From Roseovarius aestuarii (GTDB lineage: Bacteria; Pseudomonadota; Alphaproteobacteria; Rhodobacterales; Rhodobacteraceae): a stretch of DNA of 64,000 bases. Positions 59,824-64,000 of the stretch are shown here, piece after piece. The notes below the pieces were generated by a model, which searched no databases, was not told the origin of the DNA, and worked only from the letters and a program-made list of their open reading frames with translations. The stretch covers positions 62,001 to 126,000 of the forward strand of contig JAPWHL010000008.1 in assembly GCA_027214255.1 (NCBI GenBank). The letters are read 5' to 3'. The translations under genes were made by a program, and so were the position numbers. Position 1 is the stretch's first letter. Each line of letters begins with the position of its first letter.

Positions 59824-62184
59824 ATGACCCACCTGAAAACCATCGAACAGCGTCTGTTGTGGCTGTCCCACTGGATGATTCATAACGCGAACCATATCCG
59901 CCCCAACCCCGGCGGGATCAAGATCGGCGGGCATCAGGCATCGTCGGCCTCGATGGTCTCGATCATGACGGCCTTGTATTTTTCCGCCCTGCGTCCGCAA
60001 GACAGGGTTGCGGTCAAACCCCATGCATCGCCGGTTTTCCACGCCATGCAATATTTGATGGGCAATCAGACCCGCGACAAGATGGAACAATTCCGCGCTT
60101 TGGGCGGGGCGCAATCCTATCCCTCGCGCACCAAGGATGTCGATGACGTCGATTTCTCGACCGGCTCTGTTGGCTTGGGAGTCGCAATCACCTCGTTCGC
60201 GTCGCTGATGCAGGATTACATTCAAGCGAAATCATGGGGCAAAGACATTGAAATGGGTCGTATGGTGGCCCTGGTCGGGGACGCCGAGCTGGACGAAGGC
60301 AACGTTTATGAGTGCCTTCAGGAAGGGTGGAAGAACGACCTGCGCAACACTTGGTGGATCATTGATTATAACCGTCAATCGCTGGACGGGATTGTCCGCG
60401 AGGGTCTGTTTCAGAGGATCGAAAACATCTTTACCGCCTTCGGCTGGGATGTGGTGCGGGTAAAATATGGCGTTTTGCAACAGGCAGCCTTCAAGGAACC
60501 CGGCGGCGATGCGTTGCGTAACTGGATCGACGCATGCTCTAACCAAGTCTACTCAGCCCTGACCTTCATGGGCGGAGCTGTCTGGCGCAAACGGCTACTG
60601 GATGATCTGGGCGATCAGGGCGACGTTTCGGCGCTGATTGAGCGCCGTTCTGACGCCGAGCTGGCCGCGTTGATGGAAAATCTGGGCGGCAACTGCGTTC
60701 AGACGATGGCGGACACGTTCAACGCCATCGATCATGACCGCCCGGTGTGTTTTCTGGCCTATACGATCAAGGGCTGGGGCACGCCGATCGCCGGGCACAA
60801 AGACAACCATGGCGGCCTGATGAACAAAACCCAAATGGCCGCATGGCAACGTCACATGGGGGTACCGGAAGGGCAGGAATGGGACAAATTCGCAACCGTC
60901 AAAGACCCGGACGACCTGAAGGCGTTTCTGGATCAGGTGCCGTTTTTTGCAGACCGGTCGCGTCGCCACCATGACCATCATCTAGCCGTTCCCGCAATCA
61001 AAGCCGATAGCGAGAAAGAGATTTCGACCCAAACCGGGTTTGGTAAAATCCTTGACGATCTGGCCAAAGGCGACACCGATCTGGCGCAACGGATCATGAC
61101 CACGTCACCGGACGTGACAGGCACAACCAACCTTGGTCCTTGGGTCAACCGGCGCAAACTGTTCGCGCGCAAGGCCCAGACGGACGTGTTCATGGATGAG
61201 AGCATCCCCTCGACAGCAAAATGGGAGTTCGTCCCCGAAGGACAGCATCTGGAACTGGGCATCGCCGAGATGAACCTGTTCTTGTTGCTGGGGGCTGCCG
61301 GCCTGTCGCACAGTCTGTTCGGCAAACGCGTTATCCCCGTCGGGACAATCTATGACCCTTTCGTCGCACGTGGTCTGGATGCATTGAACTATGCCTGTTA
61401 TCAGGACGCCCGTTTCATCATCGCAGGCACGCCTTCGGGGGTGACATTGGCCCCCGAAGGCGGTGCACACCAATCCATCGGTTCGCCGCTGATCGGAATG
61501 AGCCAAGACGGGCTGGCCGCGTTTGAACCTGCCTTTGTCGATGAACTGGCCGTCATCATGGGATGGGCCTTTGAATACCTACAACGCGATGGCGACGCCG
61601 AACCGGATGCGCGCACCTGGCTGCGCGACCAAACCGGCGGATCGGTCTATCTACGTCTCAGCACCAACCCTATCGAGCAACCGGGCAAACGCCGCGATGA
61701 CGCATATCTGCAAGGCACCGTGGACGGGGCGTACTGGCTGCGCGACCCCGGTCCCAATTGCGAGGTCGTGATTGCCTATCAGGGCGTCGTCGCCCCCGAG
61801 GCCATCCGCGCGGCAGGTATGCTGACCGAAGCGCGCCGTGACGTGGGGGTTTTGGCCATCACATCCGCCGACCGCCTGCACGCAGGCTGGAATGCGGCCC
61901 AAACCGCCCGCGCCAATGGCGATCCTAACGCCACATCGCATGTAGAGCGCCTGATGAACGAGCTGCCGCCCAACTGTACTCTGGTGACCGTCATAGACGG
62001 GCATCCTGCCACGCTGAGCTGGTTGGGGTCAGTCGGAGGACATAAAACGGTCCCTCTGGGCGTCGAGCATTTTGGCCAGACCGGGACGATTTCCGACCTC
62101 TATCGCCACTTTGCCATTGACGCCGAAAGCATCGTCGCGCGTATCGGCGGACTGACAGCAGGCAAACGCCCCTTGGTCTATTGA
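59824..62184 (+). CDS. AceE-type (homodimeric) 2-oxoacid dehydrogenase E1-like, TPP-dependent
   Basis: A 786-aa transketolase-superfamily enzyme resembling AceE. The TPP site is visible in VALVGDAELDEGNVYE followed by WWIIDYNRQSLDG; the middle domain has HLELGIAEMNLFLLL and the C-terminal domain GHPATLSWLGSVGG and GVEHFGQTGTISDLY. It is shorter than the usual 880 or so residues of AceE. No E2/E3 genes are adjacent. By context (divergent Lrp regulator) a specialised 2-oxoacid such as 2-oxobutyrate, as for MdeB, is more likely than housekeeping pyruvate. GAGG precedes the ATG. Confidence 0.82.
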   Translation: MTHLKTIEQRLLWLSHWMIHNANHIRPNPGGIKIGGHQASSASMVSIMTALYFSALRPQDRVAVKPHASPVFHAMQYLMGNQTRDKMEQFRALGGAQSYPSRTKDVDDVDFSTGSVGLGVAITSFASLMQDYIQAKSWGKDIEMGRMVALVGDAELDEGNVYECLQEGWKNDLRNTWWIIDYNRQSLDGIVREGLFQRIENIFTAFGWDVVRVKYGVLQQAAFKEPGGDALRNWIDACSNQVYSALTFMGGAVWRKRLLDDLGDQGDVSALIERRSDAELAALMENLGGNCVQTMADTFNAIDHDRPVCFLAYTIKGWGTPIAGHKDNHGGLMNKTQMAAWQRHMGVPEGQEWDKFATVKDPDDLKAFLDQVPFFADRSRRHHDHHLAVPAIKADSEKEISTQTGFGKILDDLAKGDTDLAQRIMTTSPDVTGTTNLGPWVNRRKLFARKAQTDVFMDESIPSTAKWEFVPEGQHLELGIAEMNLFLLLGAAGLSHSLFGKRVIPVGTIYDPFVARGLDALNYACYQDARFIIAGTPSGVTLAPEGGAHQSIGSPLIGMSQDGLAAFEPAFVDELAVIMGWAFEYLQRDGDAEPDARTWLRDQTGGSVYLRLSTNPIEQPGKRRDDAYLQGTVDGAYWLRDPGPNCEVVIAYQGVVAPEAIRAAGMLTEARRDVGVLAITSADRLHAGWNAAQTARANGDPNATSHVERLMNELPPNCTLVTVIDGHPATLSWLGSVGGHKTVPLGVEHFGQTGTISDLYRHFAIDAESIVARIGGLTAGKRPLVY

Positions 62185-62300
62185 ACAATGTGGCGGTCGA
62201 TTTCATCAGGTTGGGTTTGCCCCTACAAAGAACTGGTGTTTCTATGCACACACACGCGACCGGGCCAAAACCGGTCGCAACGACTCACGAAGGCCAATTG

Positions 62301-63443
62301 ATGCACTCGACCGAAACCATCGCATTGCCGACGACCAGCCCGGGAACCAACCGGCACCTGACCGTGCACCGCTGGGGCGCGCCCGGCACACGCCCCAAGG
62401 TGTATATACAGGCCGGGTTGCATGCGGATGAATTTCCCGGTGTTCTGGCGGCCTGCCATTTGATCCCCCTGCTGGACGCGGCCCAACGTGCGGGCCAGAT
62501 TTTGGGCGAAGTGGTGTTACTGCCCGCCGTCAACCCGATTGGCCTGTCACAGTCCTTGCATATGCAGCACCTTGGCAGGTTTGCCTTTGGTGATGGGGGC
62601 GAAAACTTCAACCGGGGCTGGCCTGACCTATCAAATGCGGTCCTGATGGATTTGGCCGACGCGCTGGGGTCCGACCCGGTCGAAAACACATCACTTCTGC
62701 GCGCGGCCCTGTCCAAAGCCGTCGCCGCCCTGCCCGACCTGTCCGAGCGCCAAGCCCATATCAAAGCACTGTTGTCGCTGTCGATTGACGCAGATTTCGT
62801 GTTTGACTTGCATTGTGACGCGCAAGCCTTGCTGCATCTTTATGCTCATGAAGAGCACCGCGATCTTGCAGCTCAGTTGGGGCAAGTTATGGGCGCCCAT
62901 GCTGTCCTTCTGGGCAAAGGCGTTGACACCGGCCTGTTTGATGAATGCAACGCCGGGGTGTGGATCAAGGTCCGCCGCGCCTTGGGCCTGACCTCCGAAA
63001 CCCTTCCTGCAGCCTGCTTTGCCCCAATTGTTGAACTGCGCGGGCAGCGCGACGTATCGCATGACGCTGGAGCACAGGACGCGGCCAATCTTTTTGCCTT
63101 CCTACAGCGTCACGGCGTGATCTCGGGTCCCTCGCCCACCCCACCCCGGGCATTATGCGATGCGACCTCGGTGGATGGGTGCGAATTGTTACGCGCGCCC
63201 GTCTCTGGTGTCGTGATCTGGCATGTACCCTTGGGTGCACTTGTGGCCCCTGGCGACCATCTTGCCGATATTCTGAATGTGACTGACGAAGATCCATTGA
63301 CCTCGGGCATGAAAGTGCTGGCATCGCAGGCTGGAGTTCTTTTTTCGCAACGCATGAGCCATCTGACGCGACCCGGCGAGATACTGGGCCAGATTGCGGG
63401 CAAAGCACCACATTCGCTGAAAACCGGAGGCGAATTTTACTAA
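62301..63443 (+). CDS. Succinylglutamate desuccinylase/aspartoacylase family deacylase
   Basis: A 380-aa zinc carboxypeptidase-like enzyme: ligands His41 and Glu44 in QAGLHADEFPG, a later His in VFDLHCDAQ, the substrate-Arg region NFNRGWPDLS and Glu in VELRGQRDV. A C-terminal barrel-like extension (APVSGVVIWHVPLGALVAPGD) resembles lipoyl-like domains seen in some members. It hydrolyses an N-acyl or amide bond. The ATG at 62301 has AAGG seven bases upstream; ATGs at 62244 and an in-frame TTG at 62181 are alternatives, the last overlapping the E1 stop, so coupling is possible. Confidence 0.8.
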   Translation: MHSTETIALPTTSPGTNRHLTVHRWGAPGTRPKVYIQAGLHADEFPGVLAACHLIPLLDAAQRAGQILGEVVLLPAVNPIGLSQSLHMQHLGRFAFGDGGENFNRGWPDLSNAVLMDLADALGSDPVENTSLLRAALSKAVAALPDLSERQAHIKALLSLSIDADFVFDLHCDAQALLHLYAHEEHRDLAAQLGQVMGAHAVLLGKGVDTGLFDECNAGVWIKVRRALGLTSETLPAACFAPIVELRGQRDVSHDAGAQDAANLFAFLQRHGVISGPSPTPPRALCDATSVDGCELLRAPVSGVVIWHVPLGALVAPGDHLADILNVTDEDPLTSGMKVLASQAGVLFSQRMSHLTRPGEILGQIAGKAPHSLKTGGEFY

Positions 63444-63594
63444 AATGTTGCGCGAAACGCTTTAGGTATTTTGAGAAAGATGAAAGTCGGCGAGGCGGCC
63501 TGATTGGTAATCCGCGCGCATTTCCCCGGTGTCGGGTTGCACAGCCCACAACGGATTTGCCAAGGTGGGATGGAATTTGCCCAAGGATTGCACT

Positions 63595-64000
63595 ATGAAT
63601 GATTATAGCCTGTCAGACGAGACCAAGGCGAAACTGAGGCGTGTTTCGACCGCATCGATTGCAACTCAGCTGTTCAAACGCGGCCTGCGCAATCAGTTCA
63701 TTCAAGGGGTTTCACCCGTCTCATCCAAACCATACCGTATGGTAGGTCAGGCCTTTACCTTGCGTTATATTCCGGCGCGCGAAGACCGAAACGGGCTCGA
63801 GGTTTTTCGTAATGAGGATCATCCCCAACGGGTCGCGGTGGAAACCTGCCCCGCTGGTCACGTTCTGGTCATGGATGCGCGTCAGGACGCCAGCGCCGCA
63901 ACGGCGGGGTCGATCCTGATCACGCGCATGGCTGTACGCGGATGTGGCGGAGTGGTCTCAGACGGCGGGTTTCGGGATGCGCAAGTGATCGGTGAACTGG
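63595..64000 (+). CDS. RraA-like/HMG aldolase family protein, N-terminal part (cut by window edge)
   Basis: The frame opens at ATG 63595, preceded by AAGGA, and runs off the right edge after about 135 residues. The opening (LRRVSTASIATQLFKRGLRNQFIQG), the PAGHVLVMDARQDASAATAGSIL segment and the metal-site motif GGVVSDGGFRDAQ match the RraA / 4-hydroxy-4-methyl-2-oxoglutarate aldolase family. Members cleave 4-hydroxy-2-oxoacids or decarboxylate oxaloacetate; a few inhibit RNase E. Neighbouring catabolic genes favour an enzyme. Confidence 0.85.
   Translation, partial: MNDYSLSDETKAKLRRVSTASIATQLFKRGLRNQFIQGVSPVSSKPYRMVGQAFTLRYIPAREDRNGLEVFRNEDHPQRVAVETCPAGHVLVMDARQDASAATAGSILITRMAVRGCGGVVSDGGFRDAQVIGEL

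Noticed and set aside
1..64000. tRNA, rRNA, CRISPR, riboswitch, IS element or phage genes
   Set aside because: The larger gene-free spacers were read for tRNA-like arms, repeat-spacer patterns and terminal inverted repeats, and nothing convincing was found. In particular no cobalamin riboswitch could be recognised near the B12 enzyme operon, though folding software was not available.

Overview
The window looks like chromosome from a Roseobacter-group alphaproteobacterium (Rhodobacterales). The evidence is a high-GC background, a complete soxRS-VWXYZABCDEF locus in the order known from Paracoccus pantotrophus, an rplY-pth pair, and several ABC uptake operons for organic solutes. The genus cannot be fixed from the sequence alone. 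No tRNA, rRNA, CRISPR array, transposase or prophage gene was found.

Layout. (1) 1-6.3 kb, core genes: partial argH, tlpA-like thioredoxin, a 58-aa exported peptide, a membrane-bound AraC regulator divergent from lldD, rplY with a strong terminator, pth and a DUF2237 gene. (2) 6.4-17.5 kb: an EutR-like AraC regulator convergent with a nine-gene minus-strand operon, livKHMGF, a glutamine-synthetase-like ligase, an iron alcohol dehydrogenase, a fused large+medium B12 diol dehydratase and its small subunit. No reactivase, aldehyde dehydrogenase or microcompartment gene is nearby. (3) 17.7-25.7 kb: a LysR regulator divergent from a peptide-type ABC operon (binding protein, two permeases, fused double ATPase) ending in a gamma-glutamyltransferase without signal peptide. 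(4) 25.7-34.4 kb, a patchwork: RES/DUF2384 toxin-antitoxin pair, PhyH dioxygenase, Crp/Fnr regulator, KtrAB potassium uptake with two candidate small membrane peptides beside it, an AT-rich orphan 7TM histidine kinase, and a decayed nnrS fragment. (5) 34.4-50.7 kb, the sulfur oxidation region: YkuD L,D-transpeptidase, soxG, soxH and a soxT-like transporter on the plus strand; DUF302, then soxF, E, D, C, B, A, Z, Y, X, W, V on the minus strand; soxS, soxR and a second soxT-like gene on the plus strand. (6) 51.0-64.0 kb: a promoter and a second peptide-type ABC operon ending in a GMC oxidoreductase, a convergent Lrp regulator plus sarcosine-oxidase-like gene, then an AceE-type E1, an AstE-like deacylase and a partial RraA-like gene.

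How the genes work together. Soluble SoxXA, YZ, B and CD should oxidise thiosulfate completely to sulfate, with SoxV, W and S supplying periplasmic reductant, SoxEF as accessory flavocytochrome, and two YeeE/YedE (SoxT) proteins moving sulfur compounds. SoxR probably represses from the soxS-V and soxW-X spacers, which share an identical 11-base motif. An intrinsic terminator between soxA and soxB may set subunit ratios. The other clusters are import-and-catabolise units for small organic nitrogen compounds. The most unusual is the B12 diol dehydratase operon, whose partner genes suggest amino-alcohol or polyol catabolism, possibly through gamma-glutamyl intermediates.
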